Under the pieces are notes generated by a model. It ran no database searches. It was not told the DNA's origin and was given only the letters and a program-made list of their open reading frames with translations. Shown here piece after piece: positions 13,418-26,770 of a stretch of DNA of 64,000 bases. The first letter of the stretch is position 1. Every line of letters begins with the position of its first letter. Made by a program: the position numbers and the translations under genes. Source of the stretch: Acanthaster planci (taxonomy: Eukaryota > Echinodermata > Asteroidea > Valvatida > Acanthasteridae); assembly GCF_001949145.1 (NCBI RefSeq), contig NW_019091382.1:1853619-1917618 (forward strand), written 5' to 3'.

Positions 13418-14954
13418 TTATGGTTGTAATGTTGAGGTTTCGAACATTGTATTAAGTGCACGAACCTCTGCCGAAAGAGTAGTTGCTGCCTCAGTGGCTT
13501 GTCTTACAGCATCTCTGTAAATCCCCTTCTTCTTACGATTATAGCGCTCAGCAAAGTAAGGAAGAAATGGGTATAACTCAGTCAATGGCATATGTGAGAT
13601 TGTTGTTGAAGCAAACCACGTGATCTGTGCCAACTGACTAAGCAAAGTACCATCTTCATGTCTACTTACAACTATCTCAACAATACGACCTGGCCACCAT
13701 GGAAATCCAGTTATCTTGCCCCATACTATGTCACCAATACACATTTCACGGCCATCTTGTAAACGACTTTTGGTAACATTTTTCTTGTGTACCTGCACTT
13801 TCAAGGATGGTACACGATCCTTTCCAGGTAGAGAGATCATGTTGCTTTCCTCTGATTCCAAACACACATCCATATTGCCCTCAACACTGGAACTAACATC
13901 CATGTGATCTGAACCACTTTTCTCTTGATTGTAGCTGGAGTATTCCCTTGATGTATTCCATTCAAGTGCATTGCCTTTGCCAAGCATATTACTTTCTTGG
14001 ATGTTACTACTTTTCACATTGGGTTCCCTATGCTCCTTCGAAGTTGTCTTTGAAATGCAGTACAAACTGCTTGCTGCCACAGTTGCTGATGATGTTAAGC
14101 TTTCAGACTGATCTTTCAACTGACTCCTGGTGTCACTCTTGGAATCTTCACAATGATTAGTTGCTGTACTGTAGTAGGTACCCTCTGATTTAATGATGCG
14201 AATTCGTCTATGCTGCTCATGGTATGATTTGGAGTCACTGCCATGAATAAAGCCATTCAGCACTGGTTTGGTTGACTTATTCTTTGGTGGAGTTCTAGCC
14301 TTTTTCAGTATTTTCTGTGATTTCAGTTTTTCAGTCTGTTTCAGTTTATTAGTGTGGTTAGATTCAGTACTGTTTCTGTAGCTAGCTGAATGTGTTTTAG
14401 CTGGTATTCGTACCACATGCCCTTTACCCTGTGGACTTGCATATGATATCTTTATCACTGGGCTTGTCTTACGTACCTCCGGCACATCTACAGTGGTAGT
14501 TTTGTTTTTTTTGTTTGCCACACATTTGGTAGAGGCATCATCCTTTTTATGTTTCCTGATCAATGAAAGCTTGTCACTCTTTTTCCCTGAGGTATGTGAA
14601 GCAGATGCAGCAACATTATTGCTACACTGAGATCGGCATTTACTGCAAAGTGGACGTCTTGGTCTCAGGCGGATAGGTCGGGTTCGTACATTGGTATTAG
14701 ACATCTTCTTTTCTTTGAAGCTTGTTGGTTTGTTCATAAGCAGAGGTCTTGGGTAAGGGAGTGGCATATCTTGAAAGTAGGACTGTCTATAACTTAAAGC
14801 CGAATGTTCTACTTTGGCAGCCCCCTCACCAGAGCCATTTTCCTGTGGCATCACGACTACCGTTGCAGCACTTTCAGAATGAGATAATTCATCAAAGTTA
14901 TTCTTCAAACGATCACAGAGTGAAACAGGACTACTGATGCCAAGAGGAAATCTT
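13418..14954 (-). CDS. PWWP2: PWWP domain-containing protein 2 (PWWP2A/B-like), last coding exon
   Basis: A 512-codon segment runs from an acceptor (TTTTTCCTTCACAG, phase with one leading base) to a stop at 13418. Counting from the lysine at 14908, a basic LRPRRPLCSKC motif lies at about residues 81-91, matching the conserved zinc-knuckle-like motif of vertebrate PWWP2 proteins. The middle 290 residues are Ser/Thr/Lys-rich and disordered. The PWWP domain begins near residue 386, with GFPWWPGRIV around 401-410 and aromatic-cage tryptophans visible. The C-terminal helical part (YNRKKKGIYRDAVRQATEAA, then EVRALNTMFET) is diagnostic of PWWP2 over other PWWP families. In vertebrates PWWP2A/B bind H2A.Z nucleosomes, H3K36me3 and a NuRD subcomplex; a chromatin-reader role here is inferred. 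The N-terminal exons and true start were not found. Confidence 0.92.
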
Positions 14955-15010
14955 CTGTGAAGGAAAAAGAATATAAAATATTAAAAATATAACCACTCAA
15001 CATTCAGCAT

Positions 15011-15604
15011 TTAACCACTTCCTGCCGGGGACTCCGGAATCAGAGACAAATGCTTTATATGCGTGGCCGGGGTCTCCTAACTCGGACAAAGGAAACAGGG
15101 CCCTGTAACAAAAGACCGTACTCCGAACAAAAGACTAGGCTGCTGGGCATTATCAACATTTTCACTCTCAAAAGTGGTGATAATCAAGCCTTGTTTTGAA
15201 ACTGTATACCAGGGTTTGGAGCATTTAGAGCAAGCGGATTACCACCGGGGAGGAAAGCGCTCCACCACCGCAGCAATGAGCCACACGGCACCGCTACACG
15301 CTAATCTGGCCCCTATTGAAAAGAGGTCAGTAGTGCACTGAGCCAAGTTCGTGAACAAAAGAAAGTTACATAACACCGCACAATCTAGGCTCTTTTTACA
15401 AGGCTGCAGGCCTGGCTGAAATACTCAGGTGTCAATGAAGGTCACCTGTCAACTTAGAGTAGAGCCTAAAGATTAATTCGCGCGGCTATAAACGTCCGTT
15501 AAATGAAATGATGAAGTTCTGAAGAATTTTGGAAACAGAAAAAGTGATAATTATGCCAGCCCAGCATAATCAACATTGAAAAATGCCCGGCATGAAGTGG
15601 TTAA
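15011..15604 (+). mobile_element. Full-length TTAA-flanked MITE, copy B
   Basis: 586 bases lie between TTAA at 15011-15014 and TTAA at 15601-15604. The ends are inverted: CCACTTCCTGCCGG at the left, CCCGGCATGAAGTGG at the right. It is the reference copy for the family, with relatives at 1, 39408 and 56613. No conserved protein frame. The element sits in the intron just upstream of the PWWP2 terminal exon. Confidence 0.9.
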
Positions 15605-15814
15605 TTGCATTAACCTTAATTCCCAAGACTTCACTTGGATAACCTTCCTAAATTCTTATAATTCTTCCACTTTGCAAGAAACCCCAAGCACAATCTTCAT
15701 TCTCAAAGGAGTGGAGCAGAGAGCCCCAAGTGAAGGTAGCTTGACTCTACCTTCCAAAATCATTCAAAATCTTCAAAAGCTCCAGAGATATTTTGAAAGA
15801 TCAGGTAGGATAAG

Positions 15815-17990
15815 TTATGGAGCGTCAAAAGTGGACAACCCCATTTTCTCATTTTCTGTCAGTAGATTTTCAGAATTTTGGACTTTACCTACAGCATTTT
15901 CAAAAAAGCAATTTTCTGCTAGGAGAAATTTGGATTTTACTTTAACAACTCTTCATGGCACGTCAAAAGTGGACAACTAAAAACTTCAAATTCCCACTGG
16001 CAAACTTACTGTCATGGTTCAAAAGTGGACAACCCCATTTCTCATTTTTTGCTAGTAGATTTTTGGGTTTGGAAAATTTGCGTATAGCTATCTCAAAAAC
16101 TCACTTTTCTGCTAGTAAAAATTGGGCATTTACTTAAAGAAGTGGACTACTAAAAACTTCAAATTTTCACAAGCAAAATTAATTTGATGCTCCCAAAGAA
16201 GAAACCCCGTTTTCTCATTTTCTGCCAGTAGATGTTCGGGTTTTTTGAAGTTGCACCATCCCTTTTCAGAAAACCCATTTTTTTGCTAGCAGAAATTTGG
16301 ATTTTACTTTGCCGATGGTGGGGTGGTCCAAAAGTGGGCAAGTTAAAAACTGGACATTCTGGAAGGACACTTTCCTCCCTACGTTGAAATGGAACGGTCT
16401 TGGGAAGATTGGCATCGCTCGACCCTGAAAAAACTAAGTTTGACGAAAGTTGCGAGGCTGCCAGAGTGACGGTCCTATGTACATGTACATGTGGTAGTAT
16501 TGCAAACATGCAGAGCCGTCTGTTGACGGGCATCAGGCATCATTTCCCTGCTACATGTGATCGGCCTTTTTCATGCTACTTGTATTTCCATTTAGCCGAT
16601 TTTGTGAAAAAGATCAGACCTTTTTCACGTCATGTGAATTTTACGGGATTTATCAGAGGGGAGTATTATTCTACAGGAAATTATTCTACAGGAAATTATT
16701 GAACATAGGTTGTCCAGGACTGACACAAATTATGGTGGAAGTTACTCGAAGTAGCAAAAGTGAACAACCAACTTTTTGATATTCAGATATCCTAAGATTT
16801 GTTATTCAATCCACTGTCCATGCATTTCACAGCACTTATATCTGATGACTGCTCTGGGACGTCACCTGAAACTTTGTGTTTTCATTGCTTTAATATCCTT
16901 TCACATTGTCACTTTGAATCATTTGTTTTCATATGAACGACCCAGTCCTCCACTTTAACTGCCCACATGTATTGATGACTTGAACAAAGATTTGAATGAT
17001 AAGTATTAAATTACATCTTTGATGTCCTATCAGTGACCAAATGGTGTATTGGCTGAAAGATTTATTTTTTTCATGGCTATCCTTTTTTGTTACTGGAATA
17101 ACTGGCTGAATACGTGTTTTGGAATTATTTTGTGGGATGTCAAAAATATTTCAGCAAATTCAAATTTTAAAAACTCTTGATTCACTTGATTAAACAGAAC
17201 CTAGCTTCTTCTCTTGAGATGGCTTTTTCGATTACAACCTGTTTTCGTTCCACAACAAATTCAATTATTCTACTGGAATGGACATTATGGTTTATTCTAG
17301 CTATAACATCGTTAGGGACATATCACCATGCGCTCATTTATTTAAAATGGAAATTCCCGACGGCAAGCTACCACCGTCATTCAAATTACACTGTGTGCTG
17401 GGAAGTTAGAAGTTTGCGGTACCATAAAGGACTAGTGTCAGGCTTTGGATGGCCCCTTTCCTATTTGTAAGTTTTTTAATAGGAATCACCCATATTTTTT
17501 TCGAGAGCTGTGAAGCCATCTGTCAACGCGTCAGATGCAGACCATTGACCCTCTACCATTATTACTGGCTTCCCATCTTCCCAAGACCGTTCCACTCTGA
17601 GCAGAGGGAGCACAGTGGTCGTTTCAGTTGTCAACTTGTCCACTTTTAGACCACCCTGCCATCGGCAAAGTAAAATCTAAATTTCTGCTAGCAGAAAATT
17701 GGGTTTTACGAAAAGGGGTGGTGCAACTTCAAAAAACCCGAAAATCTACTAGCAAAAAATGAGACATGGGGTTGTCCACTTTTGGAGCATGACAGTAAGT
17801 TTGCCAGTGGGAATTTGAAGATTTTAGTTGTCCACTTTTGATGCCCCACAAAGAATTGTTAAAGTAAAATCCAAATTTCTCCAAGCGGGAAATCGTGTTT
17901 TTTGAAAATGCTAAAGGCGAAGGCCAAAATCCTGAAAATCTAATAGCAGAAAATGAGAAAATGAAGTTGTCCACTTTTGACGCTCCATAA
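15815..17990. mobile_element. Foldback-type element with long repetitive inverted arms
   Basis: The element begins TTATGGAGCGTCAAAAGTGG and ends with the exact inverse of its first 12 bases at 17979-17990. TAAG flanks both sides (15811-15814 and 17991-17994) as a likely 4-bp target duplication. The left arm (about 15815-16410) and right arm (about 17565-17990) are imperfect inverted copies. Each is itself built from degenerate units carrying AAAAGTGGACAAC and a TTTCTGCTAG segment. The inner arms also pair (GAACGGTCTTGGGAAGAT near 16391 with its complement near 17576). The centre, about 1.15 kb, holds no convincing gene. Superfamily unknown. Confidence 0.8.
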
Positions 17991-17994
17991 TAAG

Positions 17995-19670
17995 TGTTTA
18001 AGTGGATGTACCGTAATATCAGCTGTGTCGGTAAACTGAAGTCCAGCAACTTGTGCAAGAACAAAAGTTCCCCTTTACCCAGCGCCTGTATACATGTACA
18101 TATACAAGACAACTAATGACCGATTTCTTTGAGCCGTACACATGGTAGGTTGTCTGTGAACTGCGCCAATGGTCAAGATCTCGGTGTTTGAATGAGCCAT
18201 GTGCACACACTCACTCACACAAAACAAAACTTACAAGAGCAATGCCATGTTCACAGAAATGTAAAGGATTTTGTGGTTTTTCAGCAATGCCTGGCACTCA
18301 TTTAAGTACACTCTACATACATGTCTCCACGTACATGTACATGTGGGTACATGCATTTGATTAAAGACACTAGGGGCTCTTATCGCAACCAACAATTATT
18401 GTTTTCCTGTTTGAAGGACAACCCACAGATCCACACACATCCATGTGCACGTTTGAGATCATTTAAAATATATTTTACAACACATAGCTACATGTACATA
18501 TCACTGTCTATCACATTAATTCAAAAAGTGTGCAGCATGTGTCTCTGATGATCATGGATCATCTTTATGTGCCCTCTCAGTTGGGTTTGTAAACAGATGA
18601 TTTCATCATCTCAGTCTTGGTAACCGAGTCTCAGTTGAACATCATAGGCCATGGCATGCTAGATGTATATGTTTTCACAACTGATTCTGATTGGTTATGT
18701 ACAGTACACTGGGGCTGAGGGGGCTACTGAAATTAGATCACTAATGGAACACTGTGTAGCCTGGATACAAGCACAAATACGGTACAATCTATCTACCTCT
18801 ACATACAGTATCAGACATGGCTGAGGCTGCAATGACTCTGATATGACAATGGTTCCAAACTAAATCAAAAGAGATGAGAAAACCAGACCCCACAAGTGAC
18901 CTAAATGCACATGCAGTAAGGACTTTCTGGGTCGTATTGCTCCAAGTCTTTTTATTCCTACAGCTTTACCTTGACTACAGGTTATGAAAAGACTTTAATA
19001 ATACAGACACTGATCTTAGAACAAACTACTACAAAAATAACAAAATCTCATCATCATTATGATTCAAGTCACTAATTTGACTGGAGTCTTGAATAACTTA
19101 ACAAAATCACTTGGCCGGACTGCTTTCAACCTGTTAAACTAATCTAACATATTGTAAAGAAAGAAAAACACACAAATGACACCCAGTTTCTGCCAACGAT
19201 GCACAGTCAGTGTTGTGCTTCCAAGCGCATCACAAACTTAACCTTTTTACATTCTGCATTGTATAGAAACTAAATCTCAGTTATTTCTAAGGTACATGTA
19301 ATTAACAGCATAGATGATGACCACCTGTAGGTTATGATTTACACCTTCACTTCATTGAGTTTTTAAAGTTTTAAAAGAAAGAAATAAGATGCATACATGT
19401 ACATGCCCTGTACTGGTAGGTCTGAAGAGCTCAGTATGCTGGTACCCAGCCTCTTGTTGAATTTTCTGATCTGACCTCTTTCTCTTCAGTATTCACTCCC
19501 CAATTCTGTCCCCACAGACACATCAGTTGAAAATTTAAGCTAGCAGCCAAATTTGCTTTGGAAGAGTTGGTACTGTACATATGGACTATTTACATGTATA
19601 TGTTTCCTTACTTGTGTCTTTAACACAAAAATTGTTTCAGTACAAGTTTGCATGAAACAATTCATCATTA
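17995..19670. other. Gene-free intron or intergenic sequence
   Basis: AT-rich with dense TACATGTA palindromes (for example 18330-18350). No frame, splice pair or repeat was supportable. Confidence 0.5.
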
Positions 19671-19679
19671 TCTGTGATC

Positions 19680-20830
19680 AGCCTTGTTTTGACAGTGATG
19701 AAGAATTGCCACTTCTTTGTCAGCCTGCATGGCTAGAACAGTATATGGAGGACCCAGAACGGTTTACCTCAAGGCAGTGTCCTCGTTCCCACATTGTTCA
19801 ACATCTACACCAATGACCAGCCAATCACACCTAGAACCAGGTCATTTGTGTATGCAGTATTGCAGATGACTTATGAATTGCTACACTATTAACAAAATTG
19901 GGTGAAATTGAGACTGTTCTTGAATCTGCCCTACAGAACTGGACAAGCTAATACATACAAAGAGAACTCCCTGTGCCCAAACCCAGCCAAAATGCAGACA
20001 GCAGTTTTCAATCTTTGGAACCATGATGCGAACAAGTGACTACAAGTTCGATGAAGTGGAGTCCTTCTAAAGCACTGTGAAGCACCAAGGTATCTTGGTG
20101 TGCTTCTTGACTACACACTGTGCTTCCATAGGCATGCTGAGAAAACCAAAGCAAAGGTCAACACTAGGAACAACATCATTGTTAAGCTTAAAGATATCTA
20201 CTTTGGAAATGACCCAACCACAATCTGAACAGTAACACTCGCACTATGCTTCTCAGTGGCAGAACATGCCAGTCCAGTGTGGAACCACTAATACCATTCG
20301 CCGAAGGTGAATACTGCACTGAATGCAACTTGCAGATAATCACAGGATGCCCAAAACCAACCAGAATTAAATATCTGTACAATCTGTCCGGCACTGTGAC
20401 CCATCCCAAAGACATGAAAGAGTAACTACCGTTGAAACGCTACAAAGCTGAAGTTGACATTCATTACACAACCATCAGTTGAGTACAAAAGCAGCTTAAA
20501 TGCAGACATAGTTTTATGGAACTTGAGCCATCTCCTCCAGCCAGAAGATCAATGAAGCAAATGGCAATAGGACACCACCAACCATCTATCATCTGGAAAT
20601 CCCTCAACCACCTTCGCACTAGTGAAGGATACTGTAGGGCCTCAATTCTTAAATGGGGTTTCTCAGAGTACAACAGGCGTGACTGTGGTGAGGTTCAGAT
20701 AACGGCCCACCTGCTCATATGTGGAGGAGATGGATGCAGTGAAGAGGACCTGCAGAAGGCTCATGATGCAGCACTGAACGAGGTGAGGAGATGGCAGGAT
20801 GTCATCGGATACACGAATGAATGAACAAGC
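19680..20830 (+). pseudogene. Decayed non-LTR retrotransposon, RT C-terminal half
   Basis: Fragments in several + strand frames resemble the late reverse-transcriptase motifs of RTE/Jockey-group LINEs. There is a PQGSVL-type motif followed by LFNIYTND near 19770-19815, then a degraded aspartate box near 19855, and C-terminal tail frames to about 20824. In that tail a segment with CGEVQ..AHLLICGG resembles the C-terminal cysteine/histidine region of these elements. Stops and frameshifts occur every few dozen codons, so it is long dead. The endonuclease is missing, as expected for 5' truncation. Confidence 0.6.
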
Positions 20831-20834
20831 CTTG

Positions 20835-23800
20835 TTTTCACTGCACAAGGGCAGCATGACCACAACACTGTTTGGTGGACAGAAGATGTAGAAAAGTCTA
20901 AATGAGTTCTGTGTTGGTGGTACCAGGAGATACCGGTACGTGTACATATTAAGGAAGGTTACACTACACATTCAACCGTCAGCCAGTATCTGCTCCTAGG
21001 AAGACAACATTACATGTATGTGTTTTCATGTAGTAATGACAATCCTTTGGTAGGAACTCACTGTGTGCACACATGCACTGTAGGGTTTGCACATTTAACA
21101 CAAAACACGCGAAATACAAGCAACCAATACAAACATCTGGAACCCTCGTGTAGCCTGCCAATGGGGATTTTGCATCAAATGGGCCACCGTATCACGTTCT
21201 GTAACTTTTGAAGAATTTCTAATTTTTTGAAAAAAGCAAAGCAACTTCAGCGTGATGCATTTTTTCTGGTCTCCTTGATCAACACACAAAAGTTGTACTT
21301 GTGTATGAATAAACTGAGTTTAAAAAGTCATGAATTTCAGATTTTCCAATGCGACAGGTCAGTTTTTGGCATATTTCTCTTTCTACACGTAGTAAGGCAA
21401 TTTTTATAAATATACTACACTGTACATTTGCTAAAATAATTTACAAGTCTTTTTCAATGCAAAATAATGAAAGGGGTCTTTTTTAAACAAAAGAACACAA
21501 AAAGGAAAATATAAATTCTAACATTTTGTATGTTATTTTTCTTATTCAAGGGTTCCAGAAGCACACTATCAGGGGTTCTCTTTCAGGCTCCATTTATGTT
21601 TGAATGTATGGTCTTCATGTACGTACAAGTATGCTTTGTGCATGTTCACAAGCCCGTTTAAAAACTTCTCACCACCATGTGTCTTCTATGCTGATGAGAC
21701 TGGACTTCAACTCATGGTGGATGCTGAGAAAAAAATGCTGTGAGTCCTTGAGTCAGCTGTGTCTTCGAAGGCTGGCATGTACAAGTAAAAAGAGGAGCTG
21801 CATGCTAGTCTGCAGATATGCCTAATATTCAAGGCATGTATTCCCCCTTCCCCCCCCCAATAAAAGGACTTAAGATTTGCCTGTCCATAACAAGAAACAT
21901 TGACGGTCGCATCACAATAGAGCCTGAAAGTTCACCCCTGATGGCGCGCTTCCGGAACCCTTGGATAGGAAAAACAACGTGCAAAGATTTTAGAATTTGT
22001 AATAATTTTTCGTTCAGTTACTTCTTAAAAAATCCAACTCAGAAAGGGGGCTTTGGAAAATTTTGCTCGTATATCAATTTATAGAAACTGAAAAATCACC
22101 TGAGAGAAATATTATGCCAAAAATTGACCCCTTGCTTTCGAAAATCTAAAATACATGAAGAACAGTGCAATGAAGCAGTCTCGTATGCAGATGAACATTT
22201 ACAGTTTGAAAGTTTATGGTAGTCCGTTGGTAAAAGCCGAAATAAAAAACAGATCTAATAATTATTCTTAGTTTAGTCTTTAATATTTATGAGTAATAAA
22301 CTTAAAGCAACATTTTACTTCAATTACAAAAGATTCTAATCTTTTATCTAACCTTTGCTGACAACTGCGTGATGTCAACTCAATGGAGTCTGGAACCCAC
22401 TGATTGCAAGTAGGTAAATCTTTGCAATGTTGCACAATTTCATTTTCATGTAAGCACTGGCAGTGAAAACAAAAGTGCGTGAACATGGAGACCTAGGTAC
22501 TATATCGCCGGAAGTGAAACATCGTTAACAAATTTTTTTTTTACCTATGTCCATGTGACTTTTCCTAACTATTAGTTGTTGAGGAAGACAAGGGTAAAAT
22601 TCCAACATGAGTGTTTCATGGGGTGGTTTCTGTTAGGAATTATTCTTCCAAAGTTATCGAACGTGATAGGCCGGCCAAATGTAAAATCCCCATGGGAGGA
22701 CCATAGGAGGGTTCCAGAAGCTTGCTGCATGACCTTTTATTTTCAGGCTCTATATCTGCTCAATGCTGATAAAGCCTCCCGCAGACCCCATTACATCAAG
22801 TTTGCAACAGTCCTTGTACATGTATGAAAACATAAAATTTGTAATTGGCATTCATGAGAGCAATGTGAGGGACTCTCCCAAAGCTGTGCTTTCATTAACC
22901 ACTTAGCCATTGGCAGTGATACATGTACACGTATAATGCCACAAGGAACTGGTACCAGGACAGTATTATTTTCAGATGAAAATGCTGACTTTTGAAAATT
23001 ACAAGATACCATAACCGCACTCCTTCACAGAATTGGACTTAGCGATTGGCAGTCATTTGATCATGATTTGTATGAAATTTCCTGCTACATAGTCACATTT
23101 TAAAGTGACTCTGGAAGAGTTGCAGAGCAAATTTGCTACAATGCCCGGTAATGGCCGATATGGGTAAGTCTCCTTGTAATTGAAGTTGTATGTCACTGGT
23201 ACTGCATTAGGTATTCACTAAGATGTGTTGAAATGTCCTCCGCATTAGGACACAGGGTATTTCTATGTTTCCATGTCATCTGGTGTGAAGTGGCTGACCT
23301 TGACAGCCAAGCCAAACAGCCAAACAAAAGATTCTGAAAATCTTGCAATTAAGTCAAGTATCTGACACACACATGACAAATAACTGTTGAAACTGCAAGA
23401 TTATTGCAATCACTGCAAAAAGTGTTCATGTTCTGTGAGCAATACAATTTGTGAAATCGATTAATGAAGACAACGCTCATGCTTGCTCATGCATACCACC
23501 ACCTGAACCAAACGTACGTGTACATGTAGCTGAGCATGATTTTAGAAAAACCATAGATTATTACCATGAAGATGATGGATAAACATTGTACATCAGGTTA
23601 AAGGTTTTTGTATCAGGGGTGAGCAAACTGAGTTCCACTGGAGAACATTTTGTCCGTTGCCAATTTATTTTCCTGTTGACTGAGTGTTTGTTGTATATGA
23701 TAAATCCTTGTCATCCAACTGGTAACTTACCACAAGAACATACCTATTATTTTCTCTTTCAATCCAGTGTAAAAACATAAGAAGTTTCACATGAATGTAG

Positions 23801-24060
23801 TTCCACAAAGTGCTTCAAAAGACCTTCCATATTTACCCTGAAAAAATTCCTCTAAACATTTGAGAACATTAATTAGTGCCTGTGAATCAGCAGTATCAAC
23901 ATTACAAGTTCAGAAATTTCTTGATCTGTAAATTCTGCTTGATGGAATGGGGCTCCTTTGCCTTTATTGTTAGTGTCAAGTGCTCTGTGTGAAGAGCTGC
24001 AGTCTATCACCATCACTAGAGTTCTATTCAGGCATTTGAACACACAGTGCAATAGAGAAA
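20835..24060. other. Gene-poor stretch with one minor candidate ORF
   Basis: No named gene is seen. It holds the cysteine-rich ORF at 22280-22486, described separately, a C8 run at about 21851, and AT-rich filler. Confidence 0.45.
22280..22486 (-). CDS. Possible small cysteine/histidine-rich ORF or first exon
   Basis: 68 codons from an ATG at 22486. The N-terminal half has a C/H pattern (FCFHCQCLHENEIVQHC, then CNQW and RSCQQR), which could be a zinc-binding knuckle. No known family is recognised. A CCGGAAGTG site, an ETS-type motif common near metazoan transcription starts, lies 22 bases upstream of the ATG at 22508-22516. This may be a chance ORF, a first exon, or a transposon remnant. Confidence 0.2.
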   Translation of the reverse strand: MFTHFCFHCQCLHENEIVQHCKDLPTCNQWVPDSIELTSRSCQQRLDKRLESFVIEVKCCFKFITHKY

Positions 24061-24117
24061 AGGTGTGCAGACACTATTAGTTATCACACGAATGCAAGTG
24101 TGAGCGTGATAACAAAT

Positions 24118-24358
24118 TTATCTTCAAGCAAACTTGAAGCACTGTAGAGATGTTATAGGGCCTCTGCACGCAAATGCACCACCTTTGAATTTAAAGTAAT
24201 TTTTCAGTTATGTGTTTCGATATTAGCGTAAAAATAGAACAGTGCATTATACAGGGTTTGATATAAACCCTGCAACACAGTTACACATGTATATTAAAAC
24301 TGTTTGTTGCCATGGATTCACCAATCAGAATTGAGAATTCCAGTTTGCTTGAAGATAA
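24118..24358. mobile_element. 241-bp MITE with 16-bp perfect inverted repeats
   Basis: The ends are TTATCTTCAAGCAAAC (24118-24133) and its exact reverse complement (24343-24358). There is no coding capacity. A second nearby inverted pair, TTATCAC...GTGATAA at about 24080-24111, lies immediately outside. The target duplication is unclear. Confidence 0.7.
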
Positions 24359-24559
24359 GTCTACAGGGCATGAAATACATCTAATTCATGTCACATGATG
24401 AACAATTCACCAATCTGATGACTGGGATTTATTCAGGCATTGTTGCAGTCCCTCCTCTTGTGCTGCTACATTGTTGTGGTGAGAAGGCTTGTGCATCTCA
24501 GAGACCCCTATGACCTATACCAATGGGGGCATTAGCTACTGGTAGGTCCAACCAAGTCG

Positions 24560-26770
24560 GCCATGTCACAGGGTAGAGGCCAGACAAAAAGCAGCACCTG
24601 GTCCTCCAGGTTGGGGATTGGGCGTGAGACTCACCTGACCAAAAGATATACAAGTGTTGATATGAAAACAACAACGAATGAAAGAATCACGGGCCTAACA
24701 ATGGACTCGAGCCAGAAAGCTGGCAGCATGACTACTTCGGATGAAAGCCTCCTTTAGGAGACAGACAGCCTACTTGGACCCAAAACCTGTGTCCCACTGG
24801 GAGTTTGGAATGTCTGCACCATGTACGGAACAAAAAAACAACAGTTCACGTCATTAGTGAGATGAAAAGATGTATACAGATTGGACCTGCTGGCGATAAG
24901 CAAATCTCAGTGGATACGCTCTGTATGACAAGTGACAAGCAACAGCTCACCCATTCTACACTCTGGCCATAACACTCAGCACATACTTGGCATGACCCTT
25001 ATAGTTTCCAAGGAAAAGGTCAACACTTTGTTGGAATGGGAACAGTTAAGTGACAGGCTGATCAGAGCATGCTTCAACACAAATCACTGCAATGCACCAA
25101 CTAATGAAGCTGATGTTGTCTCTGAAGTCCTTCAGCATGACCTGCTACTGATAATGGATGATCTGAATGCCAAGGTTGGAGCTGATAATGCCAACAACGG
25201 GAAAACATGGCTGAGGCATGATAAACAACAATGGTGAGTGTCTGATCGACTTTTGCTTGGAAAACAAATGTGTCACCAGCAGTATTATTTTTCACCCAAA
25301 AACATCCATAAGCTCACCTGGAAGTTTCCTGATGGTTCTACAGTTGACCAGATTGATCACATCTTGATCAATGGAAAGTGGCGCAGGTCACTCCAAGGTG
25401 TTTGAGGTTCAAACAGCCTACAAAACTAAGGATAGGGAGGTTAAAAAGAGTGCCAGGAAAGACAAGATGGCCTTTGTTAAGCATTGGCGGGAGAAGCTGA
25501 GAGTGCTGCTGCTAGAGGTCAGATGAGTACTGTACTTTCAGATCACAAAACAGCTTTGCAGCAAGAGTACCAGCCAGTCTGCCCATCCAGGACAAGGATG
25601 ACAACAATCTCACAACAGAACACAAACAAGAGGCGAGATGGGTAAAGCACTTCTGTGAGGTACTCAACCAGCCTGAACCACATGATCCCGCCAATCCCCC
25701 ACTAGCTGATGATGTCAATGATATTGATGTCAGTCCCCAAACTATTTGAAGTCAAGCTTGCCATCAAAGTTATGAAGAGCAGAAAAACTGTCGGCATTGA
25801 TTCCATCAATACTGATATGCTGAAAGCTGATCTTAGTATTTCTTCGAAGGTGCTTACAGACCTCTTGAGGAACATCTGGGAGAAAAACCTGCCAGTAATA
25901 ACGGACGACTGGTAAAAAGATCTCATTGTCAAGATCCCAAGAAAGGCAACCTCCAGAACTGTGACAACATGACAACTGGCAAGGCATCACACTGCTTTTC
26001 AATTCCAACTAAAGTTTTCTGCAGGGTTCTTGGCAGAATTGATGTAACTATTGCCATTATGCGGAGGTAGGAACAGGCAGGTTTCAGAGAGGGACAAGGA
26101 TGCACAGATCAGATTTTTGCTCTTTGTAACATCACAGAGCAGTGCATTGAGTGGAACACCCCTTTATATATTGTACATCAATTTCATTGACTTTCAAAAA
26201 GCCTTCAACAGCATACACTGCAACAGCTTATGGAAGATCATGCGGTCATATGGTGTGCCTCCAAGGATGGTTACACTGATGAAGTTGTTTTAGTTCTAGT
26301 GCTGTGTCATCATGCATGGCAAGCCTTCCAGAATGTTTCACTGTCCTATTTCTAGTCACCATCAACTGGATCATGCGCAGGACAACAGCTTACACACCCA
26401 GAGGAAGCAGTGGACTCTCTTTTCCCTGCTTGAAGATCTCGACTTTGCTGATGACGTTACTGCCCTCTCCATGAAAATGAGCCATCTTCAGGAGAAAAGC
26501 TACAGGTTGAGCAAGCTCGCCAATCAGGTAGGCTTGAACATCAATGCCTCCGAGACTGAGGTTATATGCATCAGTAACACCCCGTATGCCCAAGGTACAG
26601 TGGATTGTGACCCACTTGACTTTGTCGATAGACGCCATCTAGGAAGAGGAAGCAGGGCCAGCCAAAAACAACATGGCGGCGTACATTGATGGCAGACCTT
26701 ACACAGATGGGTTTGACATGGGATGAAGCACAACACACTGTCCAAAACAGTTGAAGGGAGATCGTTCATG
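24560..26770 (+). pseudogene. Decayed RTE-clade LINE (endonuclease plus RT)
   Basis: The order of motifs follows an apurinic-like endonuclease then reverse transcriptase. A WNVCTM start motif lies near 24803. Then come an NAPTNEAD segment and DDLNAKVG (about 25160-25185), the usual G/D-N-A-K-V-G endonuclease motif, followed by KLTWKFPDGSTVDQIDHILI (about 25312-25370). RT motifs follow: IKVMKSRKTVGIDSINTDML (25759-25820), INFIDFQKAFNSIHCNSLWK (26173 on) and LDFADDVTAL (26439 on, the YADD-equivalent box). The tail with QMGLTWDEAQ lies near 26706. Frames break many times, so it is not functional. This layout is that of RTE elements often mis-annotated as craniofacial development protein 2-like. 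Confidence 0.85.

Noticed and set aside
15576-18112. Protein frames containing repeated SKVDN-like words
   Set aside because: They are translations of the foldback element's repeated AAAAGTGGACAAC units, not genes.
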